The notes under the pieces are model-generated. The model saw only the letters and a list, made by a program, of their open reading frames with translations, did not search any database and was not told the origin of the DNA. Position numbers and translations under genes: made by a program. This document shows positions 38,792 through 48,332 of a DNA stretch of 64,000 bases, in pieces; within the stretch, counting starts at the first letter, position 1; every line of letters begins with the position of its first letter. The DNA is taken from NCBI RefSeq assembly GCF_009806575.1, contig NZ_CP047095.1, forward strand, positions 2,856,001 to 2,920,000, in the 5' to 3' direction. The DNA comes from Rossellomorea marisflavi. GTDB lineage: Bacteria; Bacillota; Bacilli; Bacillales; Bacillaceae_B.

Positions 38792-39787
38792 TTACTTATC
38801 CGTATCGTGTTTGTCCCCGGTCATTTTTCCGATGGAATCTCTCATATCCGTATCGGCATCGATGTTCTTAAGATTCATATAATCCATGACACCCATGTTG
38901 CCTGAACGCAAAGCTTCCGCCATGGCAAGAGGTACTTCCGCCTCGGATTCCACAACTTTCGCTCTCATTTCTTCGACTTTTGCTTTCATTTCTTGTTCGT
39001 TTGCAACGGCCATTGCCCTTCTTTCTTCCGCTTTCGCCTGGGCAATCTTTTTATCCGCTTCAGCCTGCTCTGTTTGAAGCTCGGCACCGATGTTTTTACC
39101 GATATCCACATCCGCGATATCAATAGACAGGATTTCAAAAGCCGTCCCTGCATCCAATCCTTTTGATAGGACCGTCTGTGAAATCAGATCAGGGTTTTCC
39201 AGAACCTTTTTATGATTGTCGGAAGAACCGATTGTGGATACGATCCCTTCCCCTACACGGGCAACAATGGTTTCCTCACCGGCTCCACCGACGAGTCGGT
39301 CGATATTGGCACGGACGGTAATACGGGCCTTCGCCTTCACTTCAATTCCGTCCATCGCTACACCGGCGATGAATGGTGTTTCGATAACCTTCGGATTAAC
39401 ACTCATTTGAACGGCTTCCAGTACGTCCCTTCCTGCGAGGTCGATGGCGGCTCCGCGTTCGAATGTCAATTCGATATTGGCACGGTGGGCAGCGATCAGG
39501 GCGTTGACGACCCTGTCGACATTCCCCCCTGCAAGATAGTGACTCTCAAGCTGGTTGATGGATACTTGAAGACCGGCTTTATGGGCTTTGATCAACGGAT
39601 TGATGACCCTGCTCGGGATAACCCTTCTCAGTCTCATACCGATCAGCGTGAAGATGCTGATCCTGACACCTGCTGCAAGTGCTGAAATCCACAGCATCAC
39701 AGGGACGAACGTGAATAGGATGGATAGAATGATGATCCCCACCACAATGGCGGCAATCAAGAGAATCGAACTTGTATCAATGACCAT
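38792..39787 (-). CDS. floA: Flotillin-like protein FloA
   Basis: FloA scaffolds functional membrane microdomains. The 331-aa protein has a hydrophobic hairpin at the N-terminus (about 6-50), an SPFH-like domain, and a C-terminal coiled-coil with Ala/Glu repeats ([20 protein letters not shown]). The C-terminus is [20 protein letters not shown]. It is cotranscribed with the NfeD gene yqeZ upstream, the usual partner. Confidence 0.95.
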   Translation of the reverse strand: MVIDTSSILLIAAIVVGIIILSILFTFVPVMLWISALAAGVRISIFTLIGMRLRRVIPSRVINPLIKAHKAGLQVSINQLESHYLAGGNVDRVVNALIAAHRANIELTFERGAAIDLAGRDVLEAVQMSVNPKVIETPFIAGVAMDGIEVKAKARITVRANIDRLVGGAGEETIVARVGEGIVSTIGSSDNHKKVLENPDLISQTVLSKGLDAGTAFEILSIDIADVDIGKNIGAELQTEQAEADKKIAQAKAEERRAMAVANEQEMKAKVEEMRAKVVESEAEVPLAMAEALRSGNMGVMDYMNLKNIDADTDMRDSIGKMTGDKHDTDK

Positions 39788-39806
39788 TTACACAACCTCC
39801 AATAAT

Positions 39807-41110
39807 TTATGTGATTTCCCTTACGACGATACGGGAACCTTCCACTTTTACAATCTTGATCTTTTCATTCGCTTTGATGAAGCTTCCCTCGGTGACGGCA
39901 TCGATGCGCTCGTCGTCGATGAGGATGGTGCCCGATGGCCGGAGTGGCGTTTTGGTGATGCCTTCGCGTCCGATGAGTTCCAATCTGTTGGCATTTGAAA
40001 CGTAACCGCTTTCCGTGGATGTTGAATCTCGCAAAATCATCTTATTGAATAGTCTCATCTTTTTACCAAACACCTTTACATACAGAATGATGGCGGCGAT
40101 CGCTACAGCGATGGCTATTAGAATCGAGTAACCCATTTGCACAAAATCGCCTCCTGCCATAAAAATGCTGCCGATGACGGCTGCTGCCCCTAGCGTGCCG
40201 GCAATTCCTCCCGGGAGGAAAAACTCTGCTATCAACAGCGCGATCCCTATGATGAAGAGGATGAGGGTTTCATACCCCGCAAGACCCGCCACCATATGAC
40301 CATAGAAGAATAAAAGGAGCGAGCTGATCCCGACTGTTCCTGCTACCCCGAACCCCGGAGAATAAAGTTCTACGATAAGCCCCAGGCTGGCAAGTGACAG
40401 GAGGATCGGAACGACGACCGGATTCGTCAAGAAGCGGGCAAGCTTTTCAGCGAAGGTTGCTTCCACATTCACAACAGAATCCTCTTCAGCGCCCAGCTTT
40501 TGAAGAAGTTCATCCATATTGCTTACCGTACCGTCGGAATATCCGACTTTTTCGGCGTCACTAGCCCCAGGGTCAACAGCTCACCCTTCTCAAGGTCGAC
40601 TTCGGGGATGGACATAGAATCGTCAGCCATCGCCATGGCGTACTTCGGATCACGATCCTTGGATTCAGCTGCACTTTTCATGGAAGACAGCCAATAGCTC
40701 TGAGCTTTTTTATCCGCTGCGTTTCCTTCCTGGTCGATGACAGCTGCAGAACCGAATTGTCCATTCGGCACCATATAGATTTCATCGGCGTGAAGGGCCA
40801 GGAACGCCCCAGCAGACAACGCCTTATGATTAACGAAGGCGACTGTCTTTGTATCGATTCCATCCATGAGTTGACCGATATCACCCGCGGCATCCACAAG
40901 ACCACCCGGGGTGTTGAGATCGAAAATGATCACATCGGCTCCGGCATCTTCCGCTTCCTTGACGGCCCGTTCAAGGAAGGCATGCAGACCGCGTTCCACT
41001 TCTTTGTGGACCGGGATCACATAGGCCTCTTTGGCGGCGGCACCTGTCAATGGCTGGATCAGCGAATACCCGAAAAGGAACAGGAACAAAACCAATAATC
41101 CTTTTTTCAA
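39807..41110 (-). pseudogene. yqeZ: NfeD membrane protein YqeZ, frameshifted
   Basis: This is a membrane-bound NfeD/ClpP-class protein that partners with FloA. The N-terminal part (TTG 41110, 195 codons) has a signal/anchor helix and a ClpP-like fold with LNTPGG and the Ser in NHKALSAGAF. It then loses frame near 40565-40568. The second part begins near 40550 in another frame and carries four membrane helices and the C-terminal OB-fold NfeD domain. One extra base in the G run (CCCC on the plus strand) gives the expected single ~434-aa protein with LTLGASDAEKVGYSDGTVSN at the joint. Confidence 0.88.
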
Positions 41111-41302
41111 ACAGACCCCCTCGTTTCATTAAAATTATTCCCTGACTTATGTACGTTTGAGTTGGGGATCAGGTTTCATCTTTTTTGAATTTTTCTCAGG
41201 CGGCAAGATTCTGGTTGAAAGAGTGGAACGTGATCAGGGCGGCGTGACGGGCACACATCTGCAGGAGAGGATCCGCGGGGCTGTTGATGCATGCTACTTA
41301 CT

Positions 41303-41337
41303 AAAAAAGCCGGCAAGCTACTGCTTCCCGGCTTTTT
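41303..41337 (-). terminator. Terminator of yqeY
   Basis: AAAAAGCCGG pairs with CCGGCTTTTT around a loop of about 14 bases, directly before the yqeY stop on the minus strand. Confidence 0.82.
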
Positions 41338-41338
41338 C

Positions 41339-41785
41339 CTATGATAGATGTTGAAGAACAAGTTTATTGACGAGAGCCCCATCAGCTTTCCCTTTTACCT
41401 TGGGCATGATCGCTCCCATCACTCTGCCCATGTCAGCTTTAGATGAAGCGCCCACTTCTGCTACCGTCTCTTGGACGATGGCTGAAACTTCTTCTTCCGA
41501 AAGCTGCTTAGGCATATATATTTCGACGTAAGTCAGTTCTGCTTGGAGTTTCTCCACGAGATCGTCACGACCTGCGCTTTGAAACTCCTGGAGGGAGTCT
41601 TTCCGTTGTTTGACTTCTCGAGAAAGGACTGTCAACTCTTCGTCTTCAGAGAGCTGCTGTTTCCCGAACTTGATGGCTTCATTTTGAAGTGAGGCCTTCA
41701 GCATGCGGATGACGGACAGCTTCTCCTTTTCTTTGTTTTTCATCGCTTGTTTCATATCATCATTTAAACGATCGAGAAGACTCAT
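41339..41785 (-). CDS. yqeY: GatB/YqeY domain protein
   Basis: This 148-aa helical protein has the YqeY fold related to the tRNA-binding tail of GatB ([21 protein letters not shown]-terminal [20 protein letters not shown]). A tRNA-related role is inferred from family. It follows rpsU by 14 bases, one transcription unit, as in B. subtilis. Confidence 0.93.
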   Translation of the reverse strand: MSLLDRLNDDMKQAMKNKEKEKLSVIRMLKASLQNEAIKFGKQQLSEDEELTVLSREVKQRKDSLQEFQSAGRDDLVEKLQAELTYVEIYMPKQLSEEEVSAIVQETVAEVGASSKADMGRVMGAIMPKVKGKADGALVNKLVLQHLS

Positions 41786-41799
41786 GGTTACACCCTCTC

Positions 41800-41973
41800 T
41801 TAGAACTTACGTTTTCTTGCTGCTTCTGATTTCTTTTTGCGTTTTACGCTTGGTTTTTCATAGAATTCGCGCTTTCTAAACTCTTGTAAAGTTCCTGTTT
41901 TAGAAACTGAGCGTTTGAAGCGACGAAGAGCATCTTCAAGCGATTCGTTTTTACGAACAACTGTTTTTGACAT
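41800..41973 (-). CDS. rpsU: 30S ribosomal protein S21
   Basis: S21 is a small basic protein of the 30S subunit. The 57-aa protein [20 protein letters not shown] ... [13 protein letters not shown] has the usual size. ATG 41973 follows GGAGGGAAAG. It has a strong promoter at 42165-42193 and an unusually long leader of about 185 bases with three hairpins. Confidence 0.97.
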   Translation of the reverse strand: MSKTVVRKNESLEDALRRFKRSVSKTGTLQEFRKREFYEKPSVKRKKKSEAARKRKF

Positions 41974-42158
41974 CTCTCTTTCCCTCCCTCCGAACACACT
42001 ACACTTACATGTTCAAGTCAGAAATGGTTTGTACCAAATCCAAGGACAATGGATGTCCCTTTACTTAAGATCTTCCCTTGCTGCATTGTCACAAGGGGAC
42101 AGAAAGTGTATGTCTTTCTTGGATGAATCCCACAAAGTACTAAAAGGAATCCATGTAC
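41974..42158 (-). ncRNA. Structured 5' leader of rpsU (candidate)
   Basis: The predicted transcript from about 42158 holds three short hairpins before the ribosome site: AAAGTAC/GTACTTT (42134-42161), CCCTTG/CAAGGG (42075-42097) and AGGACA/TGTCCT-type pairing at 42043-42060. No open frame is seen. It may be an autoregulatory leader; structure is inferred by eye. Confidence 0.4.
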
Positions 42159-42164
42159 TTTGCC

Positions 42165-42193
42165 ATTATAATATATCCTATGTGATAGGTCAA
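42165..42193 (-). promoter_or_regulatory. Strong sigma-A promoter of rpsU-yqeY
   Basis: On the minus strand TTGACC (42193-42188) and TATAAT (42170-42165) are 17 bases apart; a perfect -10 and near-perfect -35. Confidence 0.82.
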
Positions 42194-42294
42194 CAATTTA
42201 TCCCGAATCGGGACATAAATAGGCATGTCCTCCGCGGTTTCCCCATAGATTTGAGTATGCTCTTCTATTCAGTCGGAAGGGAAATGATCAGATC

Positions 42295-43221
42295 ATGGGA
42301 CATATGTTGGTTTTCATTCTATTCATCGCTTGCTTCCTATTCGGGATGACCTGGCTGAGGACAGGGCTGTTCAACCTTGCCAGTGATAATATCCGGAGGT
42401 GGCTTCACTACCTGACCCATACACCGGTCAGGGGCGTCTTGACCGGGACGGTCCTGACGGCATTGATTCACAGTAGTTCAGCGGTCATGGTGTTGACAGT
42501 AGGGCTTGCTTCCTCGGGCATGATTCCGTTCAGACAGACGATCGGGATCATGCTGGGTTCAAATATCGGGACCACCTTCACGTTGGAAATGTTCACACTC
42601 AACCTGAATATGCTCATCATCCCTGCCGCCGTCGCGGGAACCATCCTCCTCTTATTCGGATCGACGAATGGCAGGAGCTTCGGGATGACCTTGGTGGGCT
42701 TCAGCTTGATCTTCACCGCCATCATGGGCATTCAGCACCTTGCTGAACCCCTGACGCAGCATCCGGCGATGAAAGGGTACATGGAAAACATGGATCGCCA
42801 TCTCTTACTCGCCCTCTTGGTCGGCTGTCTTCTCACTGCCATCATCCAGTCCAGCACGGTGGTGACAGGGGTTGCCATGGGGTTTCTTGCGGCAGGGTCG
42901 ATAGGGATCGATACGGGCATCGCGGTGATGCTCGGAGCAAACGTGGGGACATGCATCACGGCCATCATGGCGAGCTTCGGCGGGGGACGCGAGGCAAAGC
43001 TCACGGCCTATGCACATGTGTGGCTGAACGTCATCGGCGTCGGACTTTTCATACCTCTTTTTCCCCTTTTGACGAGAGGCGTAGAGGCCCTCTCGTCTTC
43101 AGGGGACATGCAGCTCGCCCACGCCAGTGTGATCTTCAACCTTGTCTGCTCGCTTATGGTCCTTCCGTTCGCTTCAAGATTCGCCCGATTTATTGAGAGA
43201 ATACACGGTCCCAAGGAATGA
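42295..43221 (+). CDS. yqeW: Na/Pi cotransporter family protein YqeW
   Basis: This 308-aa membrane protein has the two Na/Pi cotransporter repeats (IHSSSAVMVLTVGL with GSNIGTTFT; IQSSTVVTGVAMG with GANVGTCIT) but no C-terminal PhoU-like domain. It is the short form, like B. subtilis YqeW, which lies in the same region. ATG 42295 has a rather distant AAGGGA. Transport of phosphate is inferred from the family. Confidence 0.88.
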   Translation: MGHMLVFILFIACFLFGMTWLRTGLFNLASDNIRRWLHYLTHTPVRGVLTGTVLTALIHSSSAVMVLTVGLASSGMIPFRQTIGIMLGSNIGTTFTLEMFTLNLNMLIIPAAVAGTILLLFGSTNGRSFGMTLVGFSLIFTAIMGIQHLAEPLTQHPAMKGYMENMDRHLLLALLVGCLLTAIIQSSTVVTGVAMGFLAAGSIGIDTGIAVMLGANVGTCITAIMASFGGGREAKLTAYAHVWLNVIGVGLFIPLFPLLTRGVEALSSSGDMQLAHASVIFNLVCSLMVLPFASRFARFIERIHGPKE

Positions 43222-43229
43222 TGAAAAAG

Positions 43230-43525
43230 AGGTTAGAACATATCAAAAAAGGGACCATTTAACGACGAACACGATCAGTGCAGATTCTTTATACGCTCAT
43301 GATTTCCGTGCAAGACTTCTCTTTCCGCGGGTAGCCCGTGAGCTTCCCCGGCTGGCCTGCGGGTTATCACATCAGCTACTCTTCCCGTAGGAGTCTTTGT
43401 CTTGCACCCCAAACAACCGCTGGAAACGATGATGGTCATGAACCAATTGAAAAAACCGAATTCATTTGCCTTATCGCAAGTGAATTCGGTTTTTACGATG
43501 ACTGAAACACTTTTGTCCCAGCCGC
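43230..43525 (-). repeat. Dispersed palindromic intergenic repeat, element B
   Basis: This is the second copy of element A, in inverted orientation, between yqeW and deoC. Read on the minus strand it starts CTGGGACAAAAGTGTTTCAG, has a hairpin (43481-43494 with 43451-43464) and a 100-bp core bounded by GTGCAAGAC/GTCTTGCAC (43308-43316, 43399-43407). Spacing of the parts is the same as in A although many bases differ. It adjoins the deoC stop. No coding frame or transposase. Confidence 0.85.
43451..43494 (-). terminator. Hairpin in element B, likely deoC terminator
   Basis: AAAAACCGAATTCA pairs with TGAATTCGGTTTTT; A/T tails flank it on both strands. It is 45 bases past the deoC stop and could end that transcript. 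Confidence 0.65.
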
Positions 43526-43538
43526 GCCCTATATAACC

Positions 43539-44210
43539 TTAGTAGTCAGATTCTGCAGCAAGTCCCTGCATGATTTTCACACCGGAGCTCGCACCAAGTC
43601 TTGTGGCTCCTGCTTCGATCATGTTTTGGGCATCTTCAAGGGAGCGGACTCCTCCAGATGCTTTGACGCCGATATCAGGTCCGACCGTTTCCCTCATGAG
43701 GGTGATGTCGGCTACCGTTGCCCCACCAGTGGAGAATCCAGTAGACGTCTTCACATAATCGGCACCTGCCTCAACAGCAAGCTTGCAGGCTTTCACCTTT
43801 TCTTCGTCCGTCAGAAGGCATGTCTCGATGATGACCTTTGATAGGGCTTTTCCTTTAGAAGCTGCCACGACCGCTTCCATATCCCGTTTCACCAATGCAT
43901 CATCCCCGCTCTTAAGCGCGCCGATGTTGATGACCATGTCCACTTCCGTCGCTCCATTGGCAATGGCATCTTTTGTTTCGAATGCCTTCACTTCAGGGGT
44001 GGAAGCTCCAAGTGGGAATCCGATGACCGTGCAGACCTTCACCTGTGTTCCTTCAAGCAGTTCATGTGCATATGCCACCCAAGTAGGGTTCACACATACA
44101 GATGCGAATGTATATTCTTTTGCCTCTTGACAGAGGATTTCGACTTGTTCTTTTGTTGATTCCGGTTTCAGTAATGTATGGTCGATCATATTAGCAATTT
44201 GTTGAGCCAT
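43539..44210 (-). CDS. deoC: Deoxyribose-phosphate aldolase DeoC
   Basis: DeoC cleaves deoxyribose 5-phosphate to glyceraldehyde 3-phosphate and acetaldehyde. The 223-aa TIM-barrel enzyme has the Schiff-base Lys region [14 protein letters not shown], the catalytic Lys in [12 protein letters not shown], and the N-terminal [16 protein letters not shown] precedes ATG. It stands alone here, without the nupC-pdp partners found in B. subtilis. Confidence 0.95.
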   Translation of the reverse strand: MAQQIANMIDHTLLKPESTKEQVEILCQEAKEYTFASVCVNPTWVAYAHELLEGTQVKVCTVIGFPLGASTPEVKAFETKDAIANGATEVDMVINIGALKSGDDALVKRDMEAVVAASKGKALSKVIIETCLLTDEEKVKACKLAVEAGADYVKTSTGFSTGGATVADITLMRETVGPDIGVKASGGVRSLEDAQNMIEAGATRLGASSGVKIMQGLAAESDY

Positions 44211-44350
44211 TCCAATCTCTCCTTTTAACAGTTGTCCGTACCTCCATCATCATACCAAAATCCTCTGAAAAAGACGAGTATTTCTTGTTGGAAGATCACG
44301 CACCACTCCAGCTATCATAGGGATGAGACCGTTTTCCCCGACATTCCATT

Positions 44351-46012
44351 CTAGATCTTGTAGACCCTTGCTTCATATGGTTTGAGCGTGATCATACTCG
44401 ATTCTTCATGAGCTTCGACTTCATGATTGGCCAAGAGCAGTCGGGAAGACACCACCTGGATGTCACCAAGATCCACTTCCGCACCTTCCGTCGATAAATT
44501 CGTGAGCACTACGACACGGGTGTCTTCAACGCTTCGGGTATACGCATAGATCTGCGGATGGTCCTTAAGAAGCAGCTCGTAGACCCCATATGTGAACACA
44601 GGCTCTGATTTCTTAAGTGCAATCATTTTCTTATAGAATGAAAGGATTGATCCCGGATCTTTTTCCTGTGCGGATACATTGATCTCCCTGTAGTTCGGAT
44701 TGACCTTCATCCACGGATCCACAGAGGAGAAGCCTGCCTGATCAGCAGCAGACCACTGCATCGGCGTACGGCTGTTATCACGTGATGATGCCCAGATGAT
44801 CTCCATGATGGCGTCATGTTCCAATCCTTCCTCACGCTTGGCGCGGTACAGATTCTTCACAGCTACATCATCATAGTCTTCAAGTGAAGGGAATTGGACG
44901 TTGGTCATGCCGATTTCCTGTCCCTGATAGATGAACGGGGTCCCCTGCATGAGGAAGTACATCGCTCCCATAGCAGTCGCGCTCTCCCTCCACAGATCGG
45001 TATCATTCCCCCAGGTCGACACAACCCGCGGCTTATCGTGGTTCTCGATGAACAGGGCATTCCAGCCGTCACCCTCAAGCCCCTTCTGCCAGCGGCTGAG
45101 AACCTTCTTCAATTCCACGATGTCGAGCTCGGCATCAGACTCGGCATCCCATAGTCCAAGATGCTCGAACTGGAAGATCATGTCCATCTTCCCTTCCTTC
45201 TCCCCGACCCATAGGCCAGCCTCATCTGCACTTACCCCATTGGCTTCGCCGACGGTCAACACATCATAATTCGCGTAGGTCTGTTCTTTGAATTCTTTGA
45301 GGAAGGTGTGGATCCCTTCCTGGTTCATATGCATATCGAATGATGAAACATATTTCTTCCCTTCAGGATTCGGCATATCCGGAAGGCCGGGACGCTTCTT
45401 AATATGGCTGATGGCATCGATCCGGAATCCATCGATCCCTTTGTCGAGCCACCAGTTCACCGTGTCATACAGCGCTTCACGTACATCTGGATTCTCCCAG
45501 TTCAAGTCGGGTTGCTTCGTGGAGAACACATGCAAATAGTATTGCCCTGATTCTTCATCGAATTCCCATGCCGAACCATTGAAGATGCTTTCCCAGTTGT
45601 TCGGTTCCTTCCCGTCTTTTGCATCCCTCCAGATATACCAGTCCCGTTTCGGACTATCGACAGCGCTCCGGGATTCAATGAACCATGGATGTTCATCGCT
45701 CGTATGGTTCAACACGAGATCCATGATCAACTTCATACCCCGCTTATGCACTTCAGACAGGAGCTGGTCGAAATCTTCCATCGTACCGAAATCTTTCATG
45801 ATGTCCTGATAGTCGGATATATCATACCCGTTATCATCATTCGGGGATTCATATACCGGACAGATCCAGATCACATCGATGCCAAGGTCCTTGATATAAT
45901 CAAGCCGTTGAATGACACCTTGAATATCTCCGATCCCGTCCCCGTTGGAATCTTGAAAACTCCGGGGGTAAATCTGATATCCCACTGCTTCTTTACGCCA
46001 TGATCGTTCCAT
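44351..46012 (-). CDS. malL: Oligo-1,6-glucosidase / alpha-glucosidase (GH13)
   Basis: This cytoplasmic enzyme hydrolyses alpha-glucosidic bonds of small oligosaccharides. The 553-aa GH13 protein has QIYPRSFQDSNGDGIGD, motif I DLVLNHTS, motif II GFRIDAI (nucleophile Asp), motif III VGEANG (acid Glu) and motif IV ENHDKPR (third Asp). The SPNDDNGYDISDY loop fits MalL rather than trehalose-6-phosphate hydrolase. AAGGTG precedes ATG. Two LacI/CcpA-like operators lie just upstream. No linked transporter or regulator is in the window. Confidence 0.88.
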   Translation of the reverse strand: MERSWRKEAVGYQIYPRSFQDSNGDGIGDIQGVIQRLDYIKDLGIDVIWICPVYESPNDDNGYDISDYQDIMKDFGTMEDFDQLLSEVHKRGMKLIMDLVLNHTSDEHPWFIESRSAVDSPKRDWYIWRDAKDGKEPNNWESIFNGSAWEFDEESGQYYLHVFSTKQPDLNWENPDVREALYDTVNWWLDKGIDGFRIDAISHIKKRPGLPDMPNPEGKKYVSSFDMHMNQEGIHTFLKEFKEQTYANYDVLTVGEANGVSADEAGLWVGEKEGKMDMIFQFEHLGLWDAESDAELDIVELKKVLSRWQKGLEGDGWNALFIENHDKPRVVSTWGNDTDLWRESATAMGAMYFLMQGTPFIYQGQEIGMTNVQFPSLEDYDDVAVKNLYRAKREEGLEHDAIMEIIWASSRDNSRTPMQWSAADQAGFSSVDPWMKVNPNYREINVSAQEKDPGSILSFYKKMIALKKSEPVFTYGVYELLLKDHPQIYAYTRSVEDTRVVVLTNLSTEGAEVDLGDIQVVSSRLLLANHEVEAHEESSMITLKPYEARVYKI

Positions 46013-46039
46013 CTCATCACACCTTATCTATAATTTTAT

Positions 46040-46053
46040 ATTAAACGCTTTCA
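46040..46053 (-). promoter_or_regulatory. Cre/LacI-like operator 1 of malL
   Basis: On the minus strand TGAAAGCGTTTAAT resembles the CcpA cre consensus. It lies 28 bases before the malL start, within the likely promoter spacer. Confidence 0.5.
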
Positions 46054-46060
46054 AATTAAA

Positions 46061-46074
46061 TGCAATCGTTTGCA
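46061..46074 (-). promoter_or_regulatory. Cre/LacI-like operator 2 of malL
   Basis: TGCAAACGATTGCA on the minus strand is a palindromic LacI-family site with the central CG. It is seven bases from operator 1, suggesting cooperative or dual control. Confidence 0.5.
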
Positions 46075-46212
46075 CAACCGTAGAAAAAAAGTACCGGAAA
46101 GGTTTTATTCCAGCTACGTTTAGTTTACCTGCTTCCATGGGTCATAGCAATATCTATTTTATAAATTTGCACAGTCACGACAAGATTTTTACTTCTTGCA
46201 GTTCCGAGCCAT

Positions 46213-46241
46213 GAAAAAAAGGCCGCCAATCGGCAGCCTTT
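46213..46241 (-). terminator. Terminator of the hrcA-mtaB operon
   Basis: AAGGCCGCC pairs with GGCAGCCTT (one mismatch) around AATC; the minus strand continues with seven T. Confidence 0.85.
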
Positions 46242-46244
46242 TCA

Positions 46245-47573
46245 TCAGATAACAGCTTTTTGATCCTCGAGGACCCGTACGAATTCACCTTGGTTGGTCG
46301 GATAACCGGCCTTGGTGATTTTCACCTTCACGAGTTTCCCGATCATCTCCTCGCTTGCAGGGAAGATAACTTTCAGGTAGTTATCCGTATACCCTACATA
46401 CAGATTCCCGTCCACCTGTTCTTCAGGGATTACTTCCAGCACTTCGTTTTCAAACCCGGAAGCATACTCCTTCGCCAGCTGATCAGATAGATTGATGAGG
46501 CGATGAACACGTTCATTCTTCACCTCTTCATCGATTTGATCATCCATCCTGGCAGCAGGTGTACCTGTCCTTTGTGAGTAAGGGAACACATGGAGTTCAG
46601 AGAATTTTTGATCTTTGATGAAATTGTACGTTTCCATGAACTCTTCTTCCGTTTCACCTGGGAATCCGACGATCACATCAGAAGTCACGGCCAAGCCCGG
46701 CAATGCTTTCTTGAGCTTTTCAAGCCTTTCAGCGAAGAATTCCATCGTATATTTCCGGCGCATGCGCTTCAGGACGGTATTGGAACCGGATTGAAGCGGA
46801 ATATGGAGATGCCTCACGACCATATTGGATCGATCGATCACATCGATGACTTCATCCGTAAGCTGACTCGCTTCGATGGATGAGATCCTGATCCGCTTCA
46901 GCCCCTTCACCTTCTTCTCGAGGTCGGTGAGAAGCATGGCAAGATTGTAGTCTTTCATGTCTTCCCCGTATCCTCCAGTATGAATCCCGGTCAAGACGAT
47001 TTCCTTGTATCCTGCATCAACCAGTTGCTGTGCCTGGTTGATGACTTCTTCGGGGTCACGGGAGCGCATGAGTCCGCGGGCCCATGGAATGATGCAGAAC
47101 GTGCAGAAGTTGTTGCAGCCTTCCTGGATCTTGAGTGAAGCCCTTGTACGGTCCGTAAAGGCCGGTACATCCAGCTCTTCATATACGCGGTTTTTCATGA
47201 TATTGGTCACGCCGTTGATCGGCTGGCGTTCTTTTTTGTACTCTTCGATGTATGTGAGCATCTTCCTGCGGTCCTGCGTTCCGACTACGATATCCACTCC
47301 GGGGATGGCCATGATTTCTGCAGGGGAGGTCTGCGCATAGCATCCCGTCACGCAGATGACTGCGTCGGGATTCTTACGGATTGCCCTCCTGATTACCTGA
47401 CGGCTCTTTTTATCCCCCGTATTTGTCACTGTACACGTATTGATCACGTATACGTCTGAAATGGAGTCATACTCCACCCGGTCGTATCCTTCTTCTTTAA
47501 ACAGCTGCCAGATCGCTTCTGTTTCATAATGATTCACTTTGCATCCTAACGTATGGAACGCTACTGATGGCAT
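46245..47573 (-). CDS. mtaB: tRNA t6A methylthiotransferase MtaB
   Basis: MtaB converts t6A37 to ms2t6A37 in tRNA. The 442-aa protein has the N-terminal methylthiotransferase domain (HTLGCKVNHYETE), the radical-SAM cluster CNNFCTFC (about residue 150) and a C-terminal TRAM domain. ATG 47573 follows GAGGTGA; longer frames run into rsmE. It is last in the seven-gene hrcA operon. Confidence 0.94.
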   Translation of the reverse strand: MPSVAFHTLGCKVNHYETEAIWQLFKEEGYDRVEYDSISDVYVINTCTVTNTGDKKSRQVIRRAIRKNPDAVICVTGCYAQTSPAEIMAIPGVDIVVGTQDRRKMLTYIEEYKKERQPINGVTNIMKNRVYEELDVPAFTDRTRASLKIQEGCNNFCTFCIIPWARGLMRSRDPEEVINQAQQLVDAGYKEIVLTGIHTGGYGEDMKDYNLAMLLTDLEKKVKGLKRIRISSIEASQLTDEVIDVIDRSNMVVRHLHIPLQSGSNTVLKRMRRKYTMEFFAERLEKLKKALPGLAVTSDVIVGFPGETEEEFMETYNFIKDQKFSELHVFPYSQRTGTPAARMDDQIDEEVKNERVHRLINLSDQLAKEYASGFENEVLEVIPEEQVDGNLYVGYTDNYLKVIFPASEEMIGKLVKVKITKAGYPTNQGEFVRVLEDQKAVI

Positions 47574-47578
47574 TGCCT

Positions 47579-48331
47579 TCACCTCATTAATTCTAATTGA
47601 TAGCTGATGGCGGACAGAGCATAAAGAGGAGCGGTCTCCGTCCGTAGGATCCTCGGTCCGAGGCCGCATGGGATGAACCCGTTTTCCTTGCACAATTCCA
47701 CTTCGCTATCGGTCAAACCGCCTTCGGGTCCGAATAGGATCAAGACCCTTTGTGAAGGCTTCACTTCCGAGAGCACGTTTGAAAGATTGCTTCTTTCTCC
47801 CGCTCTCGATTCTTCTTCATATGCGACAAGCTTGTAATCATACCCCTCGGCTTCCACAAGCAATTCTTTTAACGTAAGCGGTGAAGAAAGGTCGGGGATC
47901 AGCGTGCGGTGCGACTGTTCGGCCGCTTCCTTGACAATCTTCTCCCAGCGCTCGACTTTCTTCTTCCCCTTCTTTTCATCCCATTTCACAATGGAGCGTT
48001 CTGCTTTAAAAGGGATAAATCCCGAGGCGCCAAGCTCGGTTCCCTTCTGAAGGATCCATTCCAACTTATCCCCTTTCGGCAAACCGCTCGCAATGGTGAC
48101 TGAAATTGGCATTTCCTTCTTGTCCGACTCCCATTCTACTATCGATACATCGACAGCGTCACTGGAAATCCTTTCAATTTTCCCGATGGCAGAGGATTGG
48201 TCAGGAAAAACAACGAAGAGCTCGCTGCCTTCCTGCATCCTCATCACCCGGACGATATGATGATGATCTTCTCCTGAAATGGAGACCCATTCTCCATCGT
48301 GATAGGGTTCCCCTACAAAGTAGCGCTGCAT
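47579..48331 (-). CDS. rsmE: 16S rRNA m3U1498 methyltransferase RsmE
   Basis: RsmE methylates N3 of U1498 in 16S rRNA. The 250-aa SPOUT-class protein has an N-terminal PUA-like domain and the knot motifs LFGPEGGLTDSEV and GLGPRILRTETAPLYAL. It begins one base after prmA ends and belongs to the hrcA operon. Confidence 0.94.
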   Translation of the reverse strand: MQRYFVGEPYHDGEWVSISGEDHHHIVRVMRMQEGSELFVVFPDQSSAIGKIERISSDAVDVSIVEWESDKKEMPISVTIASGLPKGDKLEWILQKGTELGASGFIPFKAERSIVKWDEKKGKKKVERWEKIVKEAAEQSHRTLIPDLSSPLTLKELLVEAEGYDYKLVAYEEESRAGERSNLSNVLSEVKPSQRVLILFGPEGGLTDSEVELCKENGFIPCGLGPRILRTETAPLYALSAISYQLELMR

Positions 48332-48332
48332 A

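Noticed and set aside
39807..40517. Independent short NfeD protein starting at MDELLQKLG
   Set aside because: A one-base change joins it exactly to the upstream ClpP-like part; no separate ribosome site is evident.
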